A stretch of 64,000 bases of DNA from contig NZ_CABPRZ010000005.1 of NCBI RefSeq assembly GCF_902459695.1, positions 124,001 through 188,000 on the forward strand, in the 5' to 3' direction. The stretch comes from Pandoraea terrae. Its GTDB lineage: Bacteria > Pseudomonadota > Gammaproteobacteria > Burkholderiales > Burkholderiaceae. Below, piece after piece: positions 1 through 8,877 of this stretch. The position numbers and the translations under genes were made by a program. Within the stretch, counting starts at the first letter, position 1. Each line of letters begins with the position of its first letter. Under the pieces are notes generated by a model. It saw only the letters and a list, made by a program, of their open reading frames with translations, made no database searches and was not told the origin of the DNA.

Positions 1-133
1 CGTGCTGATCGAAGGCACGAGCGCCGAGGCGGTGCGCGCTGCAGCCGTCGCGCTTGCCGCAGCCCACGGACTGCCGGCGTCGTCCGTTACTGTCTTCGGC
101 ATGCTTTGGCGCCTCGGCGCCGACAGCAACTGA
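1..133 (+). CDS. C-terminal fragment of an unrecognised protein
   Basis: An open frame enters from the left edge (first full codon at base 2) and stops with TGA at 131-133, giving 43 visible residues. The fragment is alanine-rich and ends in WRLGADSN. Too little is visible to assign a family. The next gene begins 58 bases downstream on the same strand, so the two could be co-transcribed. The reading frame is supported only by codon bias (G/C at third positions) and by being open to the edge. Confidence 0.4.
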   Translation, partial: VLIEGTSAEAVRAAAVALAAAHGLPASSVTVFGMLWRLGADSN

Positions 134-191
134 GCGCTTCATTGCCCGCCATTGCGCGGGTTCCCCTGTTCCGCCCCGCCAAGAGATTTCC

Positions 192-1529
192 ATGACGTCC
201 CTGACTGAAGCCCAAGCGCCTGCCCGCCCAGGCGCCGTGCCATCCGCCGCATCGTCCACCGGCCGGAACAAAGGCCGCCTTGCCACCGCCAGCATGGTCG
301 GCACAACGCTGGAGTGGTATGACTTTACCGTCTACAACACGCTTGCCGCGCTGGTATTCAACCACCTGTTCTTTCCTTCAGTGGATCCGCTTGCGGGGAC
401 CATCCTCGCACTGTCGACCTATGCCGTAGGCTACGTCTCACGTCCGCTTGGCGGCTTCGTTTTCGGCAATCTGGGCGATCGCATCGGGCGTCGCGCGGTG
501 CTGGTGCTGACGCTGATCCTCATGGGGCTGACCACCGGCCTGATGGGGCTGCTGCCCACGTACGCGGCGATCGGTATCTGGAGTCCGGTCTTGCTGGTAG
601 CGCTACGGTTCGTTCAGGGCGTGGCGCTTGGCGGCGAATGGGCCGGCGCAGTGTTGCTTTCGATCGAACACGGCGAGCAGGACAAGCGCGGACTGAACGC
701 CTCATGGACACAGGTCGGCCCATCGTTCGGCACACTGCTCGCGACGGGCTTGATCGCGTTGATCACGCTGGCCATTTCGCCCGATGACTTCCTCGGTTGG
801 GGCTGGCGTATTCCGTTCCTGGCGAGTCTGTTGTTGGTCGGCTTCGGCCTGTGGGTGCGACGTGGCGTCGAGGAAACGCCCATGTTCGAAGAAATGGCCC
901 AGTCGCACCGGCAGGCGAAGACGCCGATTGCAGACGTGTTTCGCTCGCACTGGCGCAATCTTCTGGTGGCTGGCGGTTCGCGCATCGGCTCGGATGTGCT
1001 TTACGCACTGATGGTCGTCTTCACCTTGACCTACGTGACCGGCACCCTGCATCTCTCGCGTCCGCTCGCCTTGACCGCCGTGCTCGTAGGCACGGCCTGC
1101 AACGCGCTGAGCGTCCCGCTGTTCGGTGCGCTGTCGGACAAGCTCGGGCGCCGTCCGGTGTACGGATTCGGCGTGCTTTGCGCGGTGATCTGGGCGTACG
1201 CGTTCTTCGTTCTGCTCGATACGGCGCATCCGGGACTGATCGTGCTGGCGGTGGTTGTCGGCCTTGTGATTCACGCGATCATGTACGGACCGCAGGCGGC
1301 CTTCGTCACGGAACAATTTCCGACACGCGTACGCTACGCGGGTTCATCGCTGGCCTACACGCTGGCGGGGATTGTCGGCGGCGGTTTCGCGCCATTGATC
1401 ATTGTCAGCCTGTTCAAGCAATACGGCACGACGTTCGCCGTTTCGATCTACGTGACGGGCGCGCTGCTGGTGACCGCGATCGCATTGTTCGCGGCCCGTG
1501 AAACGGCCGGCAAGCCGCTCGCGGACTGA
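192..1529 (+). CDS. MFS transporter, metabolite:H+ symporter (MHS) type
   Basis: A 445-aa, 12-helix inner-membrane transporter. The N-terminal segment (VGTTLEWYDFTVYNTLAA, about residues 35-52) and the cytoplasmic loop GDRIGRRAVL match the MHS subfamily (ShiA/ProP/KgtP type), which imports organic acids, osmolytes or aromatic acids with protons. A second loop signature, SDKLGRRPV, starts the C-terminal half. The frame is open further upstream, but ATG 192 is chosen because it follows a weak purine-rich site and puts the hydrophilic tail at the length usual for the family. The substrate cannot be told from the sequence. The next gene is about 200 bases away. Confidence 0.85.
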   Translation: MTSLTEAQAPARPGAVPSAASSTGRNKGRLATASMVGTTLEWYDFTVYNTLAALVFNHLFFPSVDPLAGTILALSTYAVGYVSRPLGGFVFGNLGDRIGRRAVLVLTLILMGLTTGLMGLLPTYAAIGIWSPVLLVALRFVQGVALGGEWAGAVLLSIEHGEQDKRGLNASWTQVGPSFGTLLATGLIALITLAISPDDFLGWGWRIPFLASLLLVGFGLWVRRGVEETPMFEEMAQSHRQAKTPIADVFRSHWRNLLVAGGSRIGSDVLYALMVVFTLTYVTGTLHLSRPLALTAVLVGTACNALSVPLFGALSDKLGRRPVYGFGVLCAVIWAYAFFVLLDTAHPGLIVLAVVVGLVIHAIMYGPQAAFVTEQFPTRVRYAGSSLAYTLAGIVGGGFAPLIIVSLFKQYGTTFAVSIYVTGALLVTAIALFAARETAGKPLAD

Positions 1530-1732
1530 GACCGAACACGTGATCCACCACCGCGCAGGGCGTCGTCCGATTAGGCAACCCGGTTTGCCGTGGTCTATAG
1601 TGATAGCGCATATCCTGGACCGATAGCCTCGCCGCGCACGATCGCGGCGCGCGACGACAAGCGTTCGCGCCACCGACGGCGCCGAGCGCACGGGCGCAAG
1701 CGACGAGCGGCGCCGCGTACGCGGGAGGGATC

Positions 1733-2191
1733 ATGCGTCTTCACTTTGTTCAGGCCACCACCCTGGGGGCCGGTTTGTTGGCCGCAGCGCTTGCCGCGCA
1801 GGCCGAGCCGATGCGGCTGTCCGATGTCAGGGCAGCGAACGGCCAACAGCTCACCGTCGAAGAACTCAGGCAGATGATGCCTGGCGCGAAGGTGATGAGC
1901 ATCTCATACAACGGCAGTACGCGCCGGTGGACAAACGATACCGACGGCAAGCTCAATGCTTCGTCCGACAATAAGGGCAATACGGGATCGGGCGGGCGGA
2001 TGAACACCGTCGCACAGGGGGTCGGGACGTGGTCCGTCAACGACAACGGTTCGTTCTGCGTGAACATCGAATGGCGCTCGCTCACCGAGAACTGGTGCCG
2101 TTTCATGTTCAAGGTCGGCGACAAGTACTACGGTGTGACGTCGGTCGCGAACAACGCGGCCGTGGCCATGGAGTTCAGCTTCAGCAAATGA
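1733..2191 (+). CDS. Small exported DUF995-like protein
   Basis: A 152-aa protein with an N-terminal signal peptide (about residues 1-24, ending AAQAEP). The mature part has an LTVEELRQMMPG segment followed by a Ser/Thr/Asn/Gly-rich region and the motif SVNDNGSFCVNIEW, a pattern seen in DUF995-type periplasmic proteins. A good ribosome site (GGAGG about 7 bases upstream) supports the start. Two cysteines in the second half (SFCVNIEW and ENWCRF) could form a disulfide. Function is unknown. It is a single gene, convergent with the MurA-like gene downstream, with a GC-rich hairpin between them. Confidence 0.7.
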   Translation: MRLHFVQATTLGAGLLAAALAAQAEPMRLSDVRAANGQQLTVEELRQMMPGAKVMSISYNGSTRRWTNDTDGKLNASSDNKGNTGSGGRMNTVAQGVGTWSVNDNGSFCVNIEWRSLTENWCRFMFKVGDKYYGVTSVANNAAVAMEFSFSK

Positions 2192-2195
2192 GGGC

Positions 2196-2222
2196 GCCAT
2201 CGGCGCTTGCCGCGCCGATGGC
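2196..2222. terminator. GC-rich hairpin between convergent genes
   Basis: A perfect 10-bp inverted repeat (gccatcggcg / cgccgatggc, 7-base loop) lies just after the DUF995-like stop and just before the end of the opposing murA-like gene. Its position suggests a shared bidirectional terminator, but there is no clear T tract on either strand, so rho-independent function is uncertain. Confidence 0.45.
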
Positions 2223-2236
2223 TGCTGCAGCTGCCG

Positions 2237-3538
2237 TCATTCCTCGTCGGTCCAGCTCACGTTGGCGCCGACCGAGCGCAGGTTTTCGACGAAACGCGGA
2301 TGCGCGCGTTTGATCGGCAGCGCATTCTTGATGACGGACCGGCCGTCGATGCTGGCCGCGACCATGAACAATGCAATCGCCACGCGGATGATGTACGGAC
2401 TCTCGACTTCGGCCGGCGTCAGCGCTACGCCGCCGAACGTCACCAACCGGTGAGGGTCTGCGAGGAAGACGTGTGCGCCAAACTTCGACAGTTCCGTCGA
2501 CCACCCCATGGCGCCGTCGTAGACCTTGTTCCAGAACATGGCGCTGCCTTCGGCCTGCACCCCCAGGGCGATGAAGATCGGCAGCAGGTCCACCGGGAAA
2601 TAAGGCCACGGCGCGGCCTCCACCTTCGTCAGGATGTTCTGCGTAAACGGCGTCTGCACCTTGAGCGGGCCGTTGCGCGTGGCGGTTGACCAGCCGTCGC
2701 GGTGCGTTACCGTCACGCCGAACTTGGCAAACGTGCGGTCGAGCAGCGGGAATTGTTCCGGCGCCGAATTCTTGACGCTGATTTCGCCACCCGTGATCGC
2801 GCCGAGCGCGAGGAACGTCGTGATTTCGTGAAAGTCTTCGGCGAAACGGAACTCGCCGCCGCCGAACGCCGACACGCCTTCGATGGCCAATTGCGACGTG
2901 CCGATGCCGTCGATTTTCGCGCCGAGCATCTCCATGAAGCGGCAGAACTCCTGCACGTGCGGCTCCGACGCGGCGTTCGTCAATTGCGAACGGCCGCGCG
3001 CCGTCGCGGCGCACAGCACGAAGTTTTCCGTGGTCGTGACTGACGCGTAGTCGAGCCAGTGATGAATCGCGGGGCGATCCTCGGCCGCATGAATCAACAG
3101 CGAGCCGGCCGTGCGCTCGACCCGCCCGCCAAACTGGCGCAGCACTTCAATGTGCGGATCGATCTCGCGCACGCCGAGCGTGCAGCCTTTCACGTTGTCT
3201 TCGATGCGTGCCACGCCGAAGCGGGCGAGCAGTCCGGGCACCAGCATGATCGACGAGCGCATTTCCTCTGGCAGATGATCGCGCGCGGGATCGAAGCGGG
3301 TGTTTTTGTGATGCAGATCGAGCGTGCCGGCGGCGAAATCCACGCTCACATCGCTGCCGAGCTGACGAAAGATATCGAGGATCTTGCGCACGTCGGTGAT
3401 CTCGGGCACACCGATGAGGCGCACCGGCTCGGCCGTCAGCAGGGTGGCGCAAAGGATCGGCAGAACGGCGTTCTTGTTCGCGGACGGAATGATGCGGCCG
3501 CGCAGCGGCTGGCCGCCATGGACAACCAGATGGGACAT
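2237..3538 (-). CDS. UDP-N-acetylglucosamine 1-carboxyvinyltransferase paralogue (MurA-like)
   Basis: A 433-aa EPSP-synthase-fold protein. MurA transfers enolpyruvate from PEP to UDP-GlcNAc in the first step of peptidoglycan synthesis. The N-terminal SANKNAVLPIL keeps the KN pair, and GCTLGVREIDPH corresponds to the catalytic-cysteine loop (GCxIGxRPxDxH in typical MurA) with Cys, Arg, Asp and His kept but Pro replaced by Glu. FPVDL holds the active-site Asp; in the following segment the usual NRF is replaced by NKVYDG. The start ATG 3538 was chosen over a long upstream frame extension that only mirrors the next gene. It is not in the his or cell-division neighbourhood where betaproteobacterial murA usually sits, so it is probably a second, specialised copy. 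Confidence 0.8.
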   Translation of the reverse strand: MSHLVVHGGQPLRGRIIPSANKNAVLPILCATLLTAEPVRLIGVPEITDVRKILDIFRQLGSDVSVDFAAGTLDLHHKNTRFDPARDHLPEEMRSSIMLVPGLLARFGVARIEDNVKGCTLGVREIDPHIEVLRQFGGRVERTAGSLLIHAAEDRPAIHHWLDYASVTTTENFVLCAATARGRSQLTNAASEPHVQEFCRFMEMLGAKIDGIGTSQLAIEGVSAFGGGEFRFAEDFHEITTFLALGAITGGEISVKNSAPEQFPLLDRTFAKFGVTVTHRDGWSTATRNGPLKVQTPFTQNILTKVEAAPWPYFPVDLLPIFIALGVQAEGSAMFWNKVYDGAMGWSTELSKFGAHVFLADPHRLVTFGGVALTPAEVESPYIIRVAIALFMVAASIDGRSVIKNALPIKRAHPRFVENLRSVGANVSWTDEE

Positions 3539-3678
3539 GAGCTTCCTTCGGGCTTGCTGGGTGTAGCGAGGGCTCCGGGCGTCGGTCGAACGCACCCGGG
3601 GCAAACAGGCGAAATATACCCCGGTTGCGGAAATTTGGGTTCGTATCCCTTGTAACGGATCGTAAAACGGAACCGGCC

Positions 3679-4425
3679 CTACACCCGGAAGCTCGCGGCG
3701 AAGATGGCCCGGAAATCGGGTGTCTCGGCCTCGGCTGCGCGCGCGATCACGCGGGCTTCCAGTTCGTCGAGATGGCTGGTGACGAGATCGATGGCCGCCT
3801 GCACGCGCCGGGTCTGCAGCACCGCGACAATCTGCGCGTGTTCCGTCGGCGCGCAGTGGATGTATTCGGCAGGATCGTACAGCGCCTTGAACAGTTCCGT
3901 TTTGGCGACGAGCCGCTCGGCGAAGTCGGTGAGATCGCCGCTGCCGGTCATCCCGATCAGTTTCAGATGAAACGCGCCGGCGAGGCGGATCGACGCCTCG
4001 ACCGCCTGATCGGCATGGGCGCGCGCTTCGTCGGCGACGTGGGATTCCAGCACGGCCACCTGCTCGGGCGTGAGATGCCCGCACAGCGTGGCGACGACGC
4101 CCGCTTCCATCACCCGCCGCGCCCGATAGACCTGGCGGATGTCGTCGAGCGACGGTTGAGGCACGAACGCGCCGCGATTCGGCTCGAGCACGAGCTTCCC
4201 CTCGAAGCCCAGCCGCGCGAGCACCTTGCGTACCGCGCCGCGCGTGCAGCCGAACGCCTCGGCCAGATTGCGTTCACGCAGCGGCATGCCCGGGCGCAGT
4301 TTTCCCGACAGCAACGCCTGCGAGATCGCCACGTAGACCCTGTCTTCCACTCCCATTTCGCTCCCGGCGTCTGTGCCGGCGTCCTGCGTTGAAGCCGTCG
4401 TCATCAAGCCTGTCATCCGTCTCAT
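3679..4425 (-). CDS. GntR-family transcriptional regulator (FCD/VanR type)
   Basis: A 248-aa regulator. A winged helix-turn-helix lies at about residues 30-95 (MPLRERNLAEAFGCTRGAVRKVLARL), followed by an all-helical FCD effector domain (about 100-230) with the family's metal-binding Asp/His pattern (FHLKLIGM; H near AEYIHCAP). It is transcribed away from the DUF3311/symporter/deaminase operon, the classic layout for a local regulator. The gap contains three phased 13-bp repeats that could be its operator. Start codons at 4425, 4416 and 4404 are all possible; the longest is given. The ligand is probably the nitrogenous compound imported by the operon (inference). Confidence 0.85.
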   Translation of the reverse strand: MRRMTGLMTTASTQDAGTDAGSEMGVEDRVYVAISQALLSGKLRPGMPLRERNLAEAFGCTRGAVRKVLARLGFEGKLVLEPNRGAFVPQPSLDDIRQVYRARRVMEAGVVATLCGHLTPEQVAVLESHVADEARAHADQAVEASIRLAGAFHLKLIGMTGSGDLTDFAERLVAKTELFKALYDPAEYIHCAPTEHAQIVAVLQTRRVQAAIDLVTSHLDELEARVIARAAEAETPDFRAIFAASFRV

Positions 4426-4510
4426 TCCGAATCCGGCGCATTGTAACCGGTCACCGTCGGCCCCGGACTTTCCCTAGGGTCCTTGCCATTCTGCAAAGCA
4501 TTGTAGATAA

Positions 4511-4549
4511 TGGTCAACAAAAATGGTTAACAATTTTGGTTGATGATTC
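4511..4549. promoter_or_regulatory. Three tandem 13-bp repeats, likely operator of the divergent region
   Basis: TGGTCAAC (4511), TGGTTAAC (4524) and TGGTTGAT (4537) recur with an exact 13-base period. This AT-rich block sits in the divergent gap between the GntR regulator and the DUF3311/symporter operon, about 60-95 bases upstream of the operon start. GntR operators usually contain GT/AC half-sites, which these repeats include. No footprint or consensus is known to me for this regulator. Confidence 0.5.
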
Positions 4550-4606
4550 CAACGAAAAAAGACGGTTCGCCCCCAAGGGCCGTCGCATGGGCAGGAGAGA
4601 GATGAG

Positions 4607-4834
4607 ATGAAACCGATACATTGCCTGGGGCTGTTGCCCTTCGTGGCGTTCTTCAGCGGCGGCTGGCTCGCGGAGCACCTGGCGCCGCGCGTGTTCGGCC
4701 TGCCGTTCCTGATGGCCTGGAACGTCTTGTGGCTCGTGGCGTCGAGCGGGATCATGGCCTTGATGTTCTGCCTCGACGGCAGCACGCGCGCCGGGGCCAT
4801 CGCCGAGGATACGGTTGACGGAGGCCGGGCATGA
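4607..4834 (+). CDS. DUF3311-like small membrane protein
   Basis: A 75-aa protein with two predicted membrane helices (about residues 7-28 and 33-55, including FLMAWNVLWLVASSG) and a short polar C-terminus. Small proteins of this kind are regularly encoded directly upstream of sodium:solute symporters and are thought to be accessory subunits. Here its stop overlaps the start of the symporter by 4 bases (ATGA), so translation is probably coupled. The preceding bases carry a GGAGAGAGATGAG ribosome site. Confidence 0.75.
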   Translation: MKPIHCLGLLPFVAFFSGGWLAEHLAPRVFGLPFLMAWNVLWLVASSGIMALMFCLDGSTRAGAIAEDTVDGGRA

Positions 4835-6330
4835 ACGCGGCGCTGATCGTCATTTTCGGTTTCCTGGCGTTTGCCCTGTTCATCGGCATCAGGGCGCGGG
4901 CGGGGCGCACCATGAGCCTGGAACAGTGGGCGGTCGGCGGCCGGGGCTTCGGCACGCTGCTCGTCTTCCTGTTGATGGCCGGCGAGGCGTTCTCGACGTT
5001 TACGTTTCTGGGCGCGAGCGGCTGGGCGTACAGCAAGGGGCCGCCCGCGTTCTACATTCTCGCGTACGGCAGTCTGGCCTACGTGATGGGCTACTGGGTG
5101 CTGCCGGCCGTGTGGCGCCATGCCACGAAGCACCGCTGCGTCTCGTTCTCGGACTTTTTCGCGACGGCTTATCAGAGCAGGGCGCTCGGCGTGGTGGTCT
5201 CGATCGTGGCCGTGCTGGGGATGAGTTCGCTGCTGATCATCCAGTTGCGTGGCCTCGGTATCATCGTGTCCGAGGCGTCGTACGGATCGATCCCGCCGGC
5301 CGTCGCCATCTGGCTGGGCGCAGCGGCGATGGTCGCGTACATCGTGATTTCGGGCATCCACGGATCGGCCAGCATCGCGATCTTCAAGGACATCCTTATC
5401 CTGGGCATCGCGATTTTCCTGGGCGTGTACCTGCCGCTGCACTATTACGGCGGTTTCGGGCCGATGTTCAACCAGATCGAAGCGGCGAATCCGGGCTTCC
5501 TGAAGATGCCGGAGACGGGCCTGAACCTCTCCTGGTACAACTCCACGATTTTGCTGACCTCACTCGGCTACTACCTGTACCCGTACGTCTTCACCTCGGT
5601 CTACGCGGCGAAGAACGACATGGCGGTGCGCAAGAATGCGATTCTGATGCCGCTGTACCAGGTCGTGATCGCGTTCATGTTCTTCGTCGGCTTCGCTGCG
5701 ATCCTGCAGGTGCCCGGGTTGAAGGGCGCCGAGTCCGATCTGGCACTGCTCAAGCTCATCAAGCTGACCTTCGATCCGTGGTTTGTCGGCGTGATCGGCG
5801 GTACCGGGGTCTTGACCGCGCTGGTGCCGGGTTCGATGATCATGCTCAATGCCTCGACGCTGATCGCCAAGAATGTGTATCGCGACGGCTTTGCGCCCCA
5901 CGCGAGTGAACGGCGGGTGGCACAGGTCGCGAAGGGCGTGTTGCCGGTGTTCGGTCTGGTGGCCGTGTATTTCGTGCTGCGTGGCGGCGCGACATTCGTG
6001 TCACTGGCGATCTTCGCCTCCAGCCTGCTCACACAACTGTTCCCGTCATTCATCGCGAGCCTGTTGCCGGGGGTATCGGGCCGGAAGTTCGGCACGAAAC
6101 ATGGCGCGTTCGCAGGGATTGCCGCCGGCGCTGCCGTGTTGGCCATGGCGCTCGTCTTCGACGTGAATCTGGCGACGCTGCTGCCGAACGCATCGTCCGC
6201 TGTCAAGTCGCTCAACATGGGGCTCGTGGCGCTCGCCGCCAACGCCGTCGCGTTCGTGGTGGTCAGCGCCATTACGCGCGCCTCGGGCGTGAGCGCGGGC
6301 GACACGTCGCGCGCTGCGCTGGAGTCGTGA
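4831..6330 (+). CDS. Sodium:solute symporter family protein (SSS)
   Basis: A 499-aa polytopic inner-membrane protein with about 13 hydrophobic segments, in line with the SSS family (PutP/PanF-like fold). The N-terminus (VGGRGFGTLLVFLLMAGEAF followed by TFTFLGASG) matches the conserved first broken helix of this family. It should import an organic solute with sodium. The overlap with DUF3311 and the cytosine-deaminase-like gene 28 bases downstream suggest the solute is a pyrimidine, purine or related cyclic amide that the deaminase then attacks. This is inference from context; SSS specificity cannot be read from sequence by eye. Confidence 0.85.
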   Translation: MNAALIVIFGFLAFALFIGIRARAGRTMSLEQWAVGGRGFGTLLVFLLMAGEAFSTFTFLGASGWAYSKGPPAFYILAYGSLAYVMGYWVLPAVWRHATKHRCVSFSDFFATAYQSRALGVVVSIVAVLGMSSLLIIQLRGLGIIVSEASYGSIPPAVAIWLGAAAMVAYIVISGIHGSASIAIFKDILILGIAIFLGVYLPLHYYGGFGPMFNQIEAANPGFLKMPETGLNLSWYNSTILLTSLGYYLYPYVFTSVYAAKNDMAVRKNAILMPLYQVVIAFMFFVGFAAILQVPGLKGAESDLALLKLIKLTFDPWFVGVIGGTGVLTALVPGSMIMLNASTLIAKNVYRDGFAPHASERRVAQVAKGVLPVFGLVAVYFVLRGGATFVSLAIFASSLLTQLFPSFIASLLPGVSGRKFGTKHGAFAGIAAGAAVLAMALVFDVNLATLLPNASSAVKSLNMGLVALAANAVAFVVVSAITRASGVSAGDTSRAALES

Positions 6331-6358
6331 ACAGGCCCTTATGCAATCAGAGGAATGG

Positions 6359-7555
6359 ATGGAACGCTTGCTGATCCGGAACGCGCGCGCACTCGATGGC
6401 GCGCCGGCCGATGTCCTGATCGAAAACGGCCGTATCGCGGCCATCGGCGAATCGCTGGCGCAGCCGGCCGGCGCCGCCGGCCGCTGCACGACCGAAGACG
6501 CCGGCGGCGCATTGCTGCTGCCGGGGCTGGTCGAGGCGCACACGCATCTGGACAAGACTGTGTGGGGCATGCCGTGGTACGTCAACAAATGCGGTTCGCG
6601 CCTGGTGGACCGCATCGATAACGAACGCCAGTGGCGCGCCACGAGTGGGCACGACGCGGGCCGCGCGTCGCTTGCGCTCGGCCAGGCGTTTCTCGCCGCC
6701 GGCACCACGCGCTTGCGCACGCACGTCGACATCGACACGGATGCCGGTCTGCGCCATCTCGAAGGCGTGCTCGCCACGCAGGCGCAATTGGCCGACCGGC
6801 TCGACATACAGATCGTGGCGTTTCCGCAGTCGGGCGTGCTCGACCGCGAGGGCACCGATGCATTGCTCGATCGCTCGCTGCGCGAAGGCGCCGACATCCT
6901 CGGCTGGCTCGATCCCTGCGCCATCGACCGCGACCCGGCGGCGTCGCTCGACGTCATGTTCGCGTTGGCCGACAAGCATGGCTGCCCCGTCGACATCCAC
7001 CTGCACGAACCTGGCGAAATGGGGGTGTTCACGCTGGAGTTGATGTTCGAGCGGATCGCCGCGCTCGGCATGCAGCATCGCGTGGCCATCAGTCACGGCT
7101 TCTGCCTGGGCGAGCTCGACGAGCGCCGCCGCGACGCCATGCTCGCACGCATGGCCGATCTCGGCGTGGCTGTGATCACCACGGCGCCGCCTTCGCGGCC
7201 GGTGCCGGCGGTGATGGCCTGCCGCGCGGCGGGCGTGACGATCGCCGGGGGCAACGACGGTATTCGTGATACCTGGACGCCATACGGCGCGCCCGACATG
7301 CTCGAACGCGCGATGATGATCGGTTTGCGCAACAACTTGCGGCGCGACGACGAACTCGCCGTCGCGCTCGATTGCGTGACGTACGCCGGCGCGCGCGCAT
7401 GCGGCTTTGCCGAATATGGCGTGCAGGTGGGCGCGCGGGCGGATCTCGTGCTGGTGCAGGCCGGCAATGCTGCCGAAGCGGTGGCCGCGCATCCGGTGCG
7501 CAAATGCGTCATCGCGGGCGGGCGCATCGTGGCTCGCGATGGCGTGCTCGTATGA
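6359..7555 (+). CDS. Cytosine-deaminase-like amidohydrolase
   Basis: A 398-aa metal-dependent amidohydrolase close to CodA and N-isopropylammelide hydrolase-type enzymes. Metal ligands are visible: HTHLDK (the HxH on strand 1), DIHLHEPGE (HxH), SHGFCLG (His) and GGNDGIRDTW (the catalytic Asp). The HxHLDK variant is typical of the cytosine deaminase branch. ATG 6359 has a GAGGA site 4 bases upstream; an in-frame ATG at 6341 is an alternative. Cytosolic. It would deaminate or hydrolyse the heterocycle brought in by the upstream symporter. The exact substrate (cytosine, isocytosine, creatinine-like or triazine) is open. The stop overlaps the next start (ATGA). Confidence 0.85.
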   Translation: MERLLIRNARALDGAPADVLIENGRIAAIGESLAQPAGAAGRCTTEDAGGALLLPGLVEAHTHLDKTVWGMPWYVNKCGSRLVDRIDNERQWRATSGHDAGRASLALGQAFLAAGTTRLRTHVDIDTDAGLRHLEGVLATQAQLADRLDIQIVAFPQSGVLDREGTDALLDRSLREGADILGWLDPCAIDRDPAASLDVMFALADKHGCPVDIHLHEPGEMGVFTLELMFERIAALGMQHRVAISHGFCLGELDERRRDAMLARMADLGVAVITTAPPSRPVPAVMACRAAGVTIAGGNDGIRDTWTPYGAPDMLERAMMIGLRNNLRRDDELAVALDCVTYAGARACGFAEYGVQVGARADLVLVQAGNAAEAVAAHPVRKCVIAGGRIVARDGVLV

Positions 7556-8877
7556 CACGCGCACTTGAGCGCGATGCCGGAAAGGGGACGTCGTCAGCCA
7601 CCGCTTCAACCGCCCGCCCGTCGTTGTCGGTCGTGCGCAACATGGGCCGCGCAGCCGCGCCTACGCCCGGTTGGGCGCTCTTTGTGGCGATCGTGGCGGT
7701 CGGCCTCACGTTGCGCCCGACGCTGACGTCGGTCAGTCCGTTGTTGGCACAGATTCGGGCGACGACCGGCATGAGCTTTCCGATGGCGTCGATGCTGACG
7801 TCGCTGCCGGTGTTGGCCATGGGCGTGTTTGCCCTGGCGGCCGCCCCGCTGATGCGCAAAATTGGCGAACGCGCCGGCGTCTCGGCCGGACTCGTGGCGC
7901 TCGCGGCCGCATGCGGCATGCGATTCGTGGCGGACACATCAGGGTCGTTGCTTGCGTCGGCGCTGCTGGCGGGGATCGGCATTGCTGTCGTGCAGACATT
8001 GCTGCCGGGCGTGATCAAGGGCCGCTACGGCGCGGCCCGCATGACCGCGATGATGGGTTTGTATTCGGCGGCGCTCATGGGCGGCGGCGGCCTGGGCGCC
8101 GCGCTGAGCCCGCGCGTGGCGCAATGGACGGGCGACTGGCGCGCCGGACTGGGGATATGGGTTGTCGTGATGGCATTCGCGCTGATTGCGTGGTTCATCG
8201 CACCGCAGGCGAGGCGTGGCGTAGGCAACGGGTCCGATCCGGCCCCCCCCCATCCGGTCCGGGGCCTTCGCGCGGTATCGTCCGCCGCATCGGCTCCCCG
8301 GTGGTTCCGTCATCCGCGCGCGTGGCTGCTCGCGGTCTACTTCGGGCTGATCAACAGTACCTACACGAGCATGGTGGCGTGGCTGCCGCCGTTCTATCAA
8401 CAGGCCGGCATGAGCGCCGGCGAAAGCGGCGTCTTGCTCGCATGGTTGACGGCGTGCCAGGTGATATCGGCACTGTCATTGCCATGGCTGGCGCGCCGGG
8501 GGACCGACCGGCGGCGCTGGCTGGCGCTTGCGCTGACGTCCACGCTCGGCGGCCTGTGCGGCTTCCTGCTGGCACCGGCCGCGGCGCCGTGGTTGTGGGT
8601 GGGCGCCATCGGCTTCGGTTTGGGTGGCACGTTTGCACTCGGCCTGATCCTGACGCTGGATCATCACGCGCATCCCCAGCGCGCGGCGGAACTGGCGGCG
8701 TTCGTCCAGGGTGCAGGCTATCTTGTCGCGGCGACATCGCCGTTCGCCACGGGGGCCCTGCGCGCCATGACGGGCAGTTTCGCGGGCGCCTGGCTCGCGT
8801 TGGCCGCGAGCATCGTCCTGCTGTTGGCAATGACGTGGCGTTTCGATCCGGCCGGGTACGCACGGGCGATGGCCTAG
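7552..8877 (+). CDS. MFS transporter, CynX/NimT-like
   Basis: A 441-aa, 12-helix MFS protein. The early motif LTLRPTLTSVSPLLAQIR (first helix and loop) is characteristic of the cyanate/2-nitroimidazole (CynX/NimT) group. Members export or import small nitrogenous or anionic compounds. ATG 7552 overlaps the deaminase stop by 4 bases, so it is almost certainly the last gene of the same operon. Having two transporters of different families with one deaminase suggests import of substrate by the symporter and efflux of a product by this protein (inference). Confidence 0.8.
   Translation: MTRALERDAGKGTSSATASTARPSLSVVRNMGRAAAPTPGWALFVAIVAVGLTLRPTLTSVSPLLAQIRATTGMSFPMASMLTSLPVLAMGVFALAAAPLMRKIGERAGVSAGLVALAAACGMRFVADTSGSLLASALLAGIGIAVVQTLLPGVIKGRYGAARMTAMMGLYSAALMGGGGLGAALSPRVAQWTGDWRAGLGIWVVVMAFALIAWFIAPQARRGVGNGSDPAPPHPVRGLRAVSSAASAPRWFRHPRAWLLAVYFGLINSTYTSMVAWLPPFYQQAGMSAGESGVLLAWLTACQVISALSLPWLARRGTDRRRWLALALTSTLGGLCGFLLAPAAAPWLWVGAIGFGLGGTFALGLILTLDHHAHPQRAAELAAFVQGAGYLVAATSPFATGALRAMTGSFAGAWLALAASIVLLLAMTWRFDPAGYARAMA

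Noticed and set aside
3539-4084. In-frame extension upstream of the MurA-like gene that would add about 180 residues
   Set aside because: It lies opposite the GntR gene's coding sequence, is Arg/Gly/Ala-rich, and the MSHLVVHGG start matches the family N-terminus.
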